From: Archangium sp.
GTDB lineage: Bacteria; Myxococcota; Myxococcia; Myxococcales; Myxococcaceae
Assembly (NCBI GenBank): GCA_030681645.1
Contig: JAUXRX010000057.1
Location: 62,001-126,000, forward strand
DNA length: 64,000 bases
Direction of reading: 5' to 3'
The notes beneath the pieces were generated by a model. It made no database searches. It saw only the letters and a list, made by a program, of their open reading frames with translations, and was not told the DNA's origin. Below, one piece after another: positions 18,738-27,642 of this stretch (its first letter is position 1; every line of letters starts with the position of its first letter). Position numbers and translations under genes: made by a program.

Positions 18738-18738
<1 letters not shown>
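17911..18738 (+). CDS. MoxR-family AAA+ ATPase
   Basis: The 275-aa protein has an AAA+ core with Walker A GEPGTGKT, Walker B LLIDEIDKAD, sensor-1 IITSNNEKDLPD and arginine-finger region AFLRRC. It lacks added domains, as MoxR proteins do. MoxR ATPases are chaperone-like factors that work with a neighbouring VWA protein. Its TGA stop overlaps the start of the VWA gene (TGATG), which fits that pairing. Cytosolic. Confidence 0.95.
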
Positions 18739-19912
<1,174 letters not shown>

Positions 19913-19916
<4 letters not shown>

Positions 19917-20425
19917 AGAACGAAGCGGATCTGCTCGCCTGGCTGCCGACGATCGCCATCTTCGGTGGGCTCGAGGAGACCACCCTCAAGCGCATCATCA
20001 AGCTCATGGGTGAGCACCACTTCACGCCCGAGACCGAGATCTGCAAGCAGGGCGAGGCGGGCCGCGCGATGTTCCTGGTGCGCGACGGCGAGGTGGTGGT
20101 CTGCCGCGACAACGAAGAGGGCCGGCGCATGAAGATGGTGCGCATGGGGCCCGGCGAGTTCTTCGGTGAGATGACCCTGATCGACATTCAGAAGCGCTCG
20201 GCGACGGTGCTGGCGCAGAAGCCGTCGCTGCTGTTCTCGCTGAGCAACCGCGACCTGTACACGCTCTACCAGGAGGACGTGCCGGGCTACGTGATGGTGC
20301 TGCAGAACATCTGCCGCGAGCTCTCGCGGCGGCTGCGGGCCACCAACCAGCGGCTGCAGACCATGGCGTCAGAGCACGACGACGATGAGCACACGCTGAT
20401 CCGCCCGGCGATCACTCGAAAATGA
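19913..20425 (+). CDS. Cyclic nucleotide-binding domain protein
   Basis: This 170-aa protein is one CAP-type cyclic nucleotide-binding fold (about residues 10-130), with the phosphate-binding-cassette region GPGEFFGEMTLIDIQKRSATV. No DNA-binding helix-turn-helix follows, so it is a sensor, not a Crp-type regulator. The gene is the third of the moxR-VWA-cNMP operon, overlapping the VWA stop by ATGA. It probably makes the operon's complex responsive to a cyclic nucleotide; that is inference. Confidence 0.92.
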
Positions 20426-20444
20426 CGAGGCCAGAGGGTGAGGG

Positions 20445-20933
20445 CTAGCCAACCTTCACCTTCACCACGACCTCCGGCTTCACCTTCAACGCCCCGAGCA
20501 TGGCGCTGTAGGGCTTGATGCCGAAGGTCCGCTGATCGATCCGGAACTCGGCGCTGTTGCCGCTGCGCCGGCCGCGCACCTCGTGCGTGTGTCCGTGCAG
20601 CGTGAGCTTCCCCACCACCTCGGTCTCGGTCACCTGGGTCGCGTTGAACTGAATGGTCGGGAACTTCTTCACCTGCAGCACGTCGTCGAACGCGTTCCTC
20701 TCGATCTCGCCGAACTTCGACGAGGCAATCGCCGACGGGCTCTCGGCGCCGTCCTTCATCGCGGTCACCACGCGAATCGAGCCCGCTTCGAGGTCGAGGC
20801 GGGCGGTCGAGCCGTCCACCTCGAGAGTGAACTTCGTCGCCTTGAGCTTCAAGTCGTGGGCGACCGCGGACAGCAGCCCTTCCTTGAAGGTGAACACCAG
20901 GATCTCCGCCGACGATGCGTCGTAGCGCGCCAT
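20445..20933 (-). CDS. YceI-family lipid-binding-like protein
   Basis: From the ATG at 20933 the product is 162 aa, close to YceI size but without a signal peptide. It shows the family's beta-barrel pattern: an early VAHDL segment, RTFGIKPYSAMLGALKV near the end, and the NAFDDVLQVKKFPTIQF region. YceI proteins bind polyisoprenoid or similar lipids in a barrel. The ORF extends upstream, but the frame there overlaps the divergent SRPBCC gene, so 20933 is preferred. Confidence 0.85.
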   Translation of the reverse strand: MARYDASSAEILVFTFKEGLLSAVAHDLKLKATKFTLEVDGSTARLDLEAGSIRVVTAMKDGAESPSAIASSKFGEIERNAFDDVLQVKKFPTIQFNATQVTETEVVGKLTLHGHTHEVRGRRSGNSAEFRIDQRTFGIKPYSAMLGALKVKPEVVVKVKVG

Positions 20934-20963
20934 GGCTGCTCTCTGGCATAGAGCGCCTCCGCC

Positions 20964-21500
20964 GTGATCAAGAAGTTCTCCATCGCCCTCGTGGCCTTGA
21001 TCGTCCTCACGCTCGCCGTCGGGCTGGTCCTCCCACGCACGTGGCGAGTGGAAAGGCACGTGGTGATCAACGCCACCCCCGCGCGCATTCACCCGCTGCT
21101 CTTCGACCTGAAGCGCTGGCAGGAGTGGTCGGTGTGGACCCGCGCGTTGGACCCCATGCTGCGCAACACCTACGAGGGACCGCAGGACGGCGTGGGCGCG
21201 AAGTGGATGTGGCTCGGCCCCACCATGGGGCGCGGCCAGATCGTGATCACCGCGTCAGATCCGCTCCGCGGCGTCGAGCTCGACGAGTCGATCGAGTCCG
21301 AGGTGGTGAACGCGCGCGCCTCCCTCGCCTTCACGGCGGAAGGCGACGCCACGCGCGTGACCTGGGTCGACGAAGGCACCCTGCCCCCGGTCGTGGGGGG
21401 CTTCTTCCGCGGCACGGTCGAAGACAGGCTCGGCGCCCACTTCGCCACGAGCCTCGAGAAGCTCAAGGCTGTCGTCGAAGCGCAAACACCCCCGAACTGA
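20964..21500 (+). CDS. SRPBCC-family (START-like) membrane-anchored protein
   Basis: The 178-aa product begins with one membrane helix (residues 6-24), then a polyketide-cyclase/dehydrase (SRPBCC) domain (about 30-170). Its features are ERHVVINATPARIHPLLFDLKRWQEWSVW, here in fragments, and a C-terminal helix LGAHFATSLEKLKAVVE. The fold binds hydrophobic ligands. A GTG at 20964 is the start. It is divergent from the YceI-like gene, which is also a lipid binder. Confidence 0.85.
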   Translation: MIKKFSIALVALIVLTLAVGLVLPRTWRVERHVVINATPARIHPLLFDLKRWQEWSVWTRALDPMLRNTYEGPQDGVGAKWMWLGPTMGRGQIVITASDPLRGVELDESIESEVVNARASLAFTAEGDATRVTWVDEGTLPPVVGGFFRGTVEDRLGAHFATSLEKLKAVVEAQTPPN

Positions 21501-21515
21501 GCCGGCGCGGAACGT

Positions 21516-22670
21516 TCAGCGCAGAAAATCGGCGATCACCGCCTGCACCTCGGGCTCCCGCAGCATCGCGGTGTGCTCGGCCGTGGTCTCGACGATCGTC
21601 GCCTTGATCGGCTTCGGCGGGTGCGCCCGCTCGACCAGCACCGCGCCGTCACCGTCACCCCGCAGCGGGTTGGTGAAGTCGAACGTGCGATCGTCCTTGA
21701 GCGTCCAGGCCCGCACGGTGGGCCGGCCCTTGCCGATCACCACCATCGTCGCCCACGCCGGCGGATCACCCTGCTCGTCCCCCAGGCTCGCCCAGAGCGC
21801 GCGGTGCGCTTCGAAGCGCTCCTCGAGCTGGCGCCGGTACGCGGGATCGAGCGGCTCTTTGAAGACGCCCCAGTGCCCTTCGATCCAGGTGGAAGCATCG
21901 TACGCGGGCACGTCGATGCGGGCGCCGCGCTGGTCGAAGAAGATGTCGGCTTCCGGGCTGAGCAACTGCCACGCCGCGGGCATCGTCAGCAGCGCCTCGG
22001 CCTCGAGCAGCTTCGTGTTCGCGTTCGTCTTCGAGCCGAGGTGGAGATCGTCCCACTGCCCGGGACCGCCTCTGAACGGCGTCGCGACGAAGACGACCTT
22101 CTTCACCGCGGCCCGCACGGCCTCGGGACCACGGCGCAGGCACTGCAGCGTCACCAGCCCACCCATCGAGTGCGCCACCAGCCGGATGCGCCGGTTCGGC
22201 CCCAGCCCTTCGAGGAAGGTGCACAGAGAAGCGCCGCTCTCGCGCAGGTCGAGCCGCCAGTCGTACGAGAAGGTGATGAAGCCGGGCAGCGCGTCCTTCG
22301 CCCAGTTCATCCAGGAGAAGTACGGGTCTTCTTCGAAAAGGAAGGGGATCACCGTCAGCCTGGTCATCGGGCCGCCTGGCTTCAGCGGGCCGTAGCGCGC
22401 TCCGTCGCGTTGGCCGGCGAAGGGCAACGCGAGGGACCGATCACCTGCGCTCATCGCCTGGCCGATGCTGATCCAGGCGAGCTCGCCTGATTCAGTCTGG
22501 AGGAAGCCCCCCTTGTAGCCGTGGATGAAGACCGTCACGTCCTCGCCGGGCGGGGCGAGCATCGGCTGGGGGGCGATGCACGCGGTGAAGAGCAGCGCGA
22601 GAAGCGGGTATGCCCTCTCCCCGACCCTCTCCCCCTCGGGGAGAGGGAGACACTTTTCGTCTCTTCTCAA
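21516..22670 (-). CDS. LCAT-like alpha/beta-hydrolase lipoprotein
   Basis: The hydrolase has a nucleophile elbow AHSMGG preceded by FIHGYKGG and a C-terminal His, like lecithin:cholesterol acyltransferase/PGAP1-type lipases. Its start is awkward: the only start in a good place is the TTG at 22670, which overlaps the upstream protease stop (TTGA) and gives 384 aa. The resulting N-terminus contains LPEGERVGER from a CCCTCTCCC-type palindrome (22610-22650), followed by a signal-like YPLLALLFTAC lipobox. The repeat may have rewritten the start of the signal peptide. Confidence 0.78.
   Translation of the reverse strand: MRRDEKCLPLPEGERVGERAYPLLALLFTACIAPQPMLAPPGEDVTVFIHGYKGGFLQTESGELAWISIGQAMSAGDRSLALPFAGQRDGARYGPLKPGGPMTRLTVIPFLFEEDPYFSWMNWAKDALPGFITFSYDWRLDLRESGASLCTFLEGLGPNRRIRLVAHSMGGLVTLQCLRRGPEAVRAAVKKVVFVATPFRGGPGQWDDLHLGSKTNANTKLLEAEALLTMPAAWQLLSPEADIFFDQRGARIDVPAYDASTWIEGHWGVFKEPLDPAYRRQLEERFEAHRALWASLGDEQGDPPAWATMVVIGKGRPTVRAWTLKDDRTFDFTNPLRGDGDGAVLVERAHPPKPIKATIVETTAEHTAMLREPEVQAVIADFLR
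22610..22650. repeat. CCCTCTCCC-type palindrome at lipase gene start
   Basis: CCCTCTCCCC and CTCTCCCCCTCGGGGAGAGG form an inverted repeat at the 5' part of the lipase frame. Similar GC-rich palindromes are scattered in many proteobacterial genomes. It supplies the residues LPEGERVGER in the predicted N-terminus of the lipase. Confidence 0.7.
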
Positions 22671-23647
22671 TTGAGCAACGGGGGCTTCCCCGGCTTCCGT
22701 GCGGGCGTGAGGTTCGTGCGCAGGTATTTCTCGATCACCAGCAGCAGCCCATCGAACGCGTCGCGCATCGCCCACGCCTGTTGGTCGACGTCGCTCATCG
22801 CCGACGCCCTGGCCAGGCCCGCGCGCAGGGCCGTCTGTACGCCCGCGCAGTCATCGCGCGTGTCGATCAGCTTCTTCGCCGTCTCGGCGTAGATCGAATA
22901 GCAGCGCGCCACGTCGCCCTCGTTGTACGCGGGCGCCCCCACGCGGATCGCCTCGGCGATGGTGTCGGTCGTCGCCTCGAGCCCCGCGGGCGCCGAGCCC
23001 TCGAGCAACGACAGGGGATGCTCCGGCACCTCGCGCCGCGGCGGCTTGCGGTGGTCAGCCGAGAGCACGCTCAGCGGCAATTCCTGGTTCTGGCGCAGCA
23101 GGGGCTCCAGGTACTTCCACGGCACGCCCAGCGTCACCACGCCGTCGTCGGTCTCCGCCACGGTCACCACGCCCAGCGCCGTGCCGTCGGCCCCCACCAG
23201 CGGGCCCCCCGATGCGTCGGGCGGCACCTCTCCCGTGAGCGAGTACACCGTGAGCGACGCGCCGACGACCTGCACCGCGGCGAGCTGCGCGTCGACCCAG
23301 CGCGCGCGGCCCTCGCCGGACACCATGCCGAAGACGTAGACGGGCTGGCCTTCCTCGGCGAGCTTGCTGCCGGCGGCCTTCACCGGCGTCGCGTCGAGCA
23401 GCCCCACGTCGAGCACCGCCAGATCGCGCCGGCTGTCGAGCGCGCACACCGACTGCACCGGCAGCACCCGCCCGTCCGCGAGGTGGGCGACGATCTCTGG
23501 CTCGTCCGCCACCACGTGGAAGCACGTGACGATCCGCCCGTTCGGCGCCACGAACCCCAGCCCGTACGACTGCTGGAACTCGAGGAGCACGACGGACGCG
23601 GCGGCTTCGAGGGGCGAACTCGCGCCTCGAGGGAGGGACGGCGTCAT
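22667..23647 (-). CDS. Trypsin-like serine protease domain protein
   Basis: The preferred ATG at 23647 gives 326 aa. The first 190 residues are a chymotrypsin-fold domain: His in TCFHVVAD, Asp in RRDLAVLDV and Ser in the PPDASGGPLVG oxyanion loop, so all three catalytic residues are present. There is no signal peptide or membrane helix, which is unusual for this fold. The last 90 residues are helical. The first residues include a copy of the 17-bp dispersed repeat. Its stop overlaps the lipase start. Confidence 0.85.
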   Translation of the reverse strand: MTPSLPRGASSPLEAAASVVLLEFQQSYGLGFVAPNGRIVTCFHVVADEPEIVAHLADGRVLPVQSVCALDSRRDLAVLDVGLLDATPVKAAGSKLAEEGQPVYVFGMVSGEGRARWVDAQLAAVQVVGASLTVYSLTGEVPPDASGGPLVGADGTALGVVTVAETDDGVVTLGVPWKYLEPLLRQNQELPLSVLSADHRKPPRREVPEHPLSLLEGSAPAGLEATTDTIAEAIRVGAPAYNEGDVARCYSIYAETAKKLIDTRDDCAGVQTALRAGLARASAMSDVDQQAWAMRDAFDGLLLVIEKYLRTNLTPARKPGKPPLLN

Positions 23648-23735
23648 GACTCGTTCATAGCCCACCGGGCACTTGCTGTGAGCCCCGCTCTCGTCACCAT
23701 TCGGCGGGGAAACCGGCACGCGCTAGAAGCACTCC

Positions 23736-24305
23736 ATGGCTGACCCCGCCGACAATGACCCGGTGCCGCGCCCCTGGACCCGGGTCGCCGTGCGCGCCGA
23801 GAGGGACTACCGCATCTTCCGCACCCGCACCCTCGACGTGCTCGATCCCCGCAACGGCACCCCCTACGTGCGCACCGTGATCGACGCCCCCGACTGGGTC
23901 AACGTCATCCCCGTCACCGAGGCCGGCGAGGTGGTGCTGGTGCGCCAGTTCCGCTTCGGCACCTGGAGCAACACGCTCGAGATCCCCGGTGGCATGCTCG
24001 ACCCGGGTGAAGACGCCCTCACCGCCGCCGGCCGCGAGCTCGAGGAAGAGACGGGCTTTCGCCCTGGCCGCGTCAGCGCGCTGGGCATCTCGCACCCCAA
24101 CCCCGCCATCCTGGTGAACCGGCTGCACAGCTTCCTCGCCGAGGGCTGCGTGAAGGTGCACGCCGGAAAGCAGGACGGGAGCGAGGACATTCAGGTGGTG
24201 ATCGTTCCCCGCGCAGACCTGCCGGGCCTGGTGCGCGCCGGCACCATCACCCACTCACTGGTGCTCGCAGCGCTCTTGTACGACGCCTGGAGGCCAGGAG
24301 CGTAA
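23736..24305 (+). CDS. NUDIX hydrolase, ADP-ribose pyrophosphatase-like
   Basis: This 189-aa protein has the complete Nudix box GGMLDPGEDALTAAGRELEEETGF, split here: GGMLDPGEDAL at one end and RELEEETGF at the other. The upstream part fits the ADP-ribose pyrophosphatase group. It would cleave nucleoside diphosphate-linked compounds such as ADP-ribose. It is a single gene facing the divergent protease gene, and it converges on the WD40 gene. Confidence 0.92.
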   Translation: MADPADNDPVPRPWTRVAVRAERDYRIFRTRTLDVLDPRNGTPYVRTVIDAPDWVNVIPVTEAGEVVLVRQFRFGTWSNTLEIPGGMLDPGEDALTAAGRELEEETGFRPGRVSALGISHPNPAILVNRLHSFLAEGCVKVHAGKQDGSEDIQVVIVPRADLPGLVRAGTITHSLVLAALLYDAWRPGA

Positions 24306-24363
24306 GGCGAGCCGACGCGGGTTGCGGCGGCGAACTGGAGCGACCCGGGAAGCGACCCGCCGC

Positions 24364-25299
24364 TCAGGGCAGCTTCCACAGCTTCACCAGGCTCGAGTCG
24401 GCCACCGCGAACCACTTGCCATCGGCCGACACCGCCACCGCGTTGCTCGAGTCGACCGGCCAGGACTGGATCACCGCCGGCTTCTCGGTGCTCCACAGCC
24501 GCACCAGGCCGTCGCCGCCTCCGACGATCGCCCGCTTGCCGTCGGGCGACAAACCCACGCCGGTGACCCGGCTGCGGCGCCGATCGACCTCGGCGACGGC
24601 CCCCTTGAGCACGCCCAGGGGCTTCCCTGCGTCGCTCCACAACTTCACGTCGATGCCGCTGGCCGTCCACGACGCGATGGTGGTGCCGCTGTCGGTCATG
24701 GTGGTGAGCGGCAGCTCGTTGCGCGTGGTGACCGTCTTGCGGGCCTTGCCCGTCTTGCCGTCGAGCAGGGAGAAGGTGCCCGCGCCGCTCGAGATCAGCA
24801 GCGTCTTGCCGTCGGCCGAGAAGCGCGCCGTGCGGCCGCGGAACTCGAACTTCTTCGTGTCTTTGACCAGCTCGTAGACCGCGCCGGTGTCGGCCAGCCC
24901 CGCCACGGCCAGCAGGGTGCCGTCGGCGTTGAGCGCCACCTCCCCGACCGCGTCGGGGTGGGCGATCGTCTTCACCACCTGCCCGCTCGCGACGTCGACC
25001 ACCCTCGCCTGCAGGCCCACGTCGCCGATGGCGAGGCGCTTTCCGTCGCCCGAGAAGCTGACCGACGAGAGCTGCCCTTCGGACCCCGCCACCGTGCGCA
25101 CCAGCTCGCCGGTCTGCAGGTTCCACAGCTTCACCGACTTGTCCCGGCTGGCGCTGGCGAGCAGCGCTCCGTCGGGGCTGAAGGCGATCGCGACGATGGC
25201 GTCGCCGTGACCCTTGAGCGCGTACGGCTTTCCGGGGAGCAGCGCCTCGGGCTCGAAGGCCCCCAGGGCGAGGACCAGGGCGAGGGCCGGGGCGATCAT
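24364..25299 (-). CDS. Secreted WD40-repeat beta-propeller protein
   Basis: The 311-aa product begins with a short signal peptide (MIAPALALVLALG) and consists of about seven WD40-like blades of roughly 40 residues, e.g. GDAIVAIAFSPDGALLASASRDKSVKLW, shown here only in part, and LVRLWSTEKP near the end. It is probably periplasmic and a protein-interaction platform. The ATG at 25299 overlaps the moaC stop (ATGA), so it is favoured over the GTG at 25308. Its partner is unknown. Confidence 0.88.
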   Translation of the reverse strand: MIAPALALVLALGAFEPEALLPGKPYALKGHGDAIVAIAFSPDGALLASASRDKSVKLWNLQTGELVRTVAGSEGQLSSVSFSGDGKRLAIGDVGLQARVVDVASGQVVKTIAHPDAVGEVALNADGTLLAVAGLADTGAVYELVKDTKKFEFRGRTARFSADGKTLLISSGAGTFSLLDGKTGKARKTVTTRNELPLTTMTDSGTTIASWTASGIDVKLWSDAGKPLGVLKGAVAEVDRRRSRVTGVGLSPDGKRAIVGGGDGLVRLWSTEKPAVIQSWPVDSSNAVAVSADGKWFAVADSSLVKLWKLP

Positions 25300-25727
25300 C
25301 GGTTCCACACTCCCGAGCGCCCGCCGCTCTTGTGCTGCAGCTCGATGCCTTCGATCACCATTCCGCGATCAGTCGATTTGAGCATGTCGTACACGGTGAG
25401 GGCCGCGGCGGAGACGGCGGTGAGCGCCTCCATCTCGACGCCGGTGCGGTCGACGGTCTTCACGGTGGCTCGAATTTCCACGCCGCCCGGCCGGGTCCGC
25501 ACCTCCACCTCGACGCCCGAGAGGCTGATGGGGTGGCAGAGGGGAATGAGATCGGGGGTGCGCTTCGAGGCCATGATGCCCGCGATTCGCGCGGCGCCGA
25601 TCACGTCACCCTTCTCGACCTTGCCTGCGCGGATCTTCTTGAGCGCAGCGGCGCTCATGCGCACGCGGCCGGTCGCCACTGCCACTCGTTGGGTCTTCTG
25701 CTTGTCGCCGACGTCCACCATTTTCAT
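25296..25727 (-). CDS. moaC: MoaC, cyclic pyranopterin monophosphate synthase
   Basis: The 143-aa protein is a typical small MoaC: PLCHPISL and the DRTGVEMEALTAVS segment that holds active-site residues are both present. With MoaA it turns GTP into cyclic pyranopterin monophosphate, the first step to molybdopterin. Other moa genes are not in this window. It overlaps the WD40 gene downstream by ATGA. The short size is normal for the family. Confidence 0.97.
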   Translation of the reverse strand: MKMVDVGDKQKTQRVAVATGRVRMSAAALKKIRAGKVEKGDVIGAARIAGIMASKRTPDLIPLCHPISLSGVEVEVRTRPGGVEIRATVKTVDRTGVEMEALTAVSAAALTVYDMLKSTDRGMVIEGIELQHKSGGRSGVWNR

Positions 25728-25753
25728 GAGTGGAGTCCGTTAGCACAGCCAGC

Positions 25754-26671
25754 TCACCACTCGTCGAGGATGAACTTCCTGGGGTTCTGGGCGATGCCGT
25801 TGACGCGCACTTCGTAGTGGAGGTGCGGGCCAGTGCTCCGGCCGGTGTTGCCCATGTTCGCGATGATGTCGCCGCGCTTCACGCGCTCCCCCGCCTTCAC
25901 CTTGATGAAGGAGGTGTGGCCGTAGCGGGTCTTGATGCCGTAGCCGTGGTCAATCACCACCACGTTGCCGTAGCCACCCTCGAGGCCGGCAAAAACCACC
26001 GTGCCATCAGAGGGCGAGACGATTTCCTTGCCGTGCGGGCCGGCGATGTCGAGGCCGGCGTGCATCACGCGCTCGGACGTGTACGGATCGAGGCGCGAAC
26101 CGAAGTCCGACGTCACCCAGCCGCGCACGGGCCAGACGGACGGCACCGAGGCGAGCAGCGACTTCTGATCCTGAAAGTAGGCCTGCAGCTCCTGGAGGCT
26201 CTGCTCCTGGCGGGTGGCCTCGGCGGACAGCTTGTCGAGCTTCTGCGCGAGCACCTGGGCCCCCTCGCTGTCCTTGCTGCGGACGAACTGGTTCTCACCG
26301 GCGGCCGCGAGCGGCTGCTGCTCGGTCGGGCCCATGGCGAGGTTGCGCTGCGGGTCGCTCAAGAGCGTGATGGCGCGCAGCTTCTGGTCGAAGCGCTCGA
26401 CGCGATCGAGGGTCTGCCCAACGTGCTGGAGCTGCTCGCGGATCACCGCCAGCTCGCTCTTGAGCTTCAGGTTCTCGTCGCGCAGGCCCGGGTTCTCGTG
26501 CGCCTCGGAGACGATGCTGACGTAATGACCGGCCATCACCAGGCCGATCAGCAGCACCACCGCGACCGCGGCAAGCGCCTGAAGGATCCAGATCTTACGC
26601 AGGTGAAACCGCTTCACCTCTGCGTGGCGATCAGGAACGACGATGAGGGTAAAGCTCTCGTTCGAGGACAC
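25754..26671 (-). CDS. M23-family (LytM-type) peptidase, membrane-anchored
   Basis: This 305-aa protein has one membrane helix (about 31-52), a coiled-coil periplasmic region (about 65-170) and a LytM/M23 endopeptidase domain with zinc motifs HAGLDIAG and HLHYEV. The domain cuts or binds peptidoglycan cross-links. With coiled coil plus LytM it resembles NlpD/EnvC or divisome-linked peptidases. It opens at a GTG and follows PP2C on the same strand, 115 bp apart. Confidence 0.93.
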   Translation of the reverse strand: MSSNESFTLIVVPDRHAEVKRFHLRKIWILQALAAVAVVLLIGLVMAGHYVSIVSEAHENPGLRDENLKLKSELAVIREQLQHVGQTLDRVERFDQKLRAITLLSDPQRNLAMGPTEQQPLAAAGENQFVRSKDSEGAQVLAQKLDKLSAEATRQEQSLQELQAYFQDQKSLLASVPSVWPVRGWVTSDFGSRLDPYTSERVMHAGLDIAGPHGKEIVSPSDGTVVFAGLEGGYGNVVVIDHGYGIKTRYGHTSFIKVKAGERVKRGDIIANMGNTGRSTGPHLHYEVRVNGIAQNPRKFILDEW

Positions 26672-26786
26672 TCATTCCCCTTGTTGCTGGCGGGCCCCGG
26701 AATCAGGCCCGAAAACCGCGCCAACCTCGTCGATCAGGTCACTATGGTGCAACTGAAAACTTGATTTTCTTTAGGCTTATTCGCAA
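26672..26786 (-). other. AT-richer spacer with a hairpin
   Basis: The spacer between the PP2C stop and the M23 start is clearly AT-richer than its surroundings. It holds AGGCTT-N10-AAGCCT at 26773-26794, which spans the PP2C stop codon, and TTGATT and AAAATCA elements that could be a weak promoter for the M23 gene. No U-tract fits an intrinsic terminator on the minus strand. It is a probable promoter region rather than a gene. Confidence 0.35.
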
Positions 26787-27602
26787 TCAAGCCTCGACGA
26801 CTGTCACCACGATGACCGTGATGTTGTCGTCGCCGCCCCGCTCATTGGCCAGCTCTACCAACTTCCGGGGGGCGTCCTTGAGGGGGTTCGAAGACACCAC
26901 CTGCTGGATTTCCTTGTCCTCGACCAGGTTGGCCAGGCCGTCGGAGCAGAGGATGAAGAAGTCTCCGGGGAGCGCGATCAGCCCCATCACGTCGACCTGG
27001 ACTTCCTCTTCGAAGCCCACCGAGCGGGTGATGATGTTCTTGTAGCGGGAGTGCTTGGCCTCTTCGGGGGTGATCATCCCCGCCTTGATCTGCTCGTTGA
27101 CCAGCGAGTGATCTTCGCTGACCTGCTGAATCAGATCGCCACGCACCAGGTAGGCCCGGCTGTCGCCGACGTGGGCGAAGAGCGCGTTCTCGCCCTTCAC
27201 GCAGAGCGTGATCACCGTCGTCCCCATGCCCGCCAGGCGCGGGTCTTCCTGGGCGGCCTTGAAGATCTCTGCGCAGGCCCGTTCCACCGCATTGCGGAGG
27301 AACTCGGGTAACGGAGAGTCCTGGAGAGGAGTCTCGGGACCGAACGGGTCCTCTGCGGCTTTCTTCGCCCCACGCATCTGCTGGTCGATTGTCTCGACCG
27401 CGATGCGGGAGGCAGTTCCGCCGCCTGCGTGCCCACCCATACCGTCGGCCACCACGTAGAGCTGCAGCTCCTCATCGATGAGGTAGCTGTCTTCGTTGTG
27501 GTTGCGCTTCCGACCTACGTCGGTGAGCCCAGCCGACACTGCTTTCAGTCGCGAGCCAGCCGTCTTCGACACGGTCGCGGAGGTTAGGCCCACATTCGGC
27601 AC
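26787..27602 (-). CDS. PP2C-type Ser/Thr phosphatase
   Basis: The 271-aa product is a complete bacterial PP2C (Stp/PrpC type): metal-binding motifs RNHNEDSY, VVADGMGGHAGG, and ILCSDGLANLV plus GGDDNITVIVV near the end. It would reverse Ser/Thr kinase phosphorylation, for instance by the PEGA kinase in this window, though that pairing is inferred. The GTG at 27602 is used; a later GTG is possible because the first ~20 residues are not conserved. It precedes the M23 peptidase gene. Confidence 0.95.
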   Translation of the reverse strand: MPNVGLTSATVSKTAGSRLKAVSAGLTDVGRKRNHNEDSYLIDEELQLYVVADGMGGHAGGGTASRIAVETIDQQMRGAKKAAEDPFGPETPLQDSPLPEFLRNAVERACAEIFKAAQEDPRLAGMGTTVITLCVKGENALFAHVGDSRAYLVRGDLIQQVSEDHSLVNEQIKAGMITPEEAKHSRYKNIITRSVGFEEEVQVDVMGLIALPGDFFILCSDGLANLVEDKEIQQVVSSNPLKDAPRKLVELANERGGDDNITVIVVTVVEA

Positions 27603-27642
27603 CCGGCAACAAACCTCTTTCGTACCGACGAACGAATGCAGG

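Noticed and set aside
26773..26794. Intrinsic terminator of the PP2C gene
   Set aside because: The stem lacks a U tract on the transcribed side and spans the stop codon.
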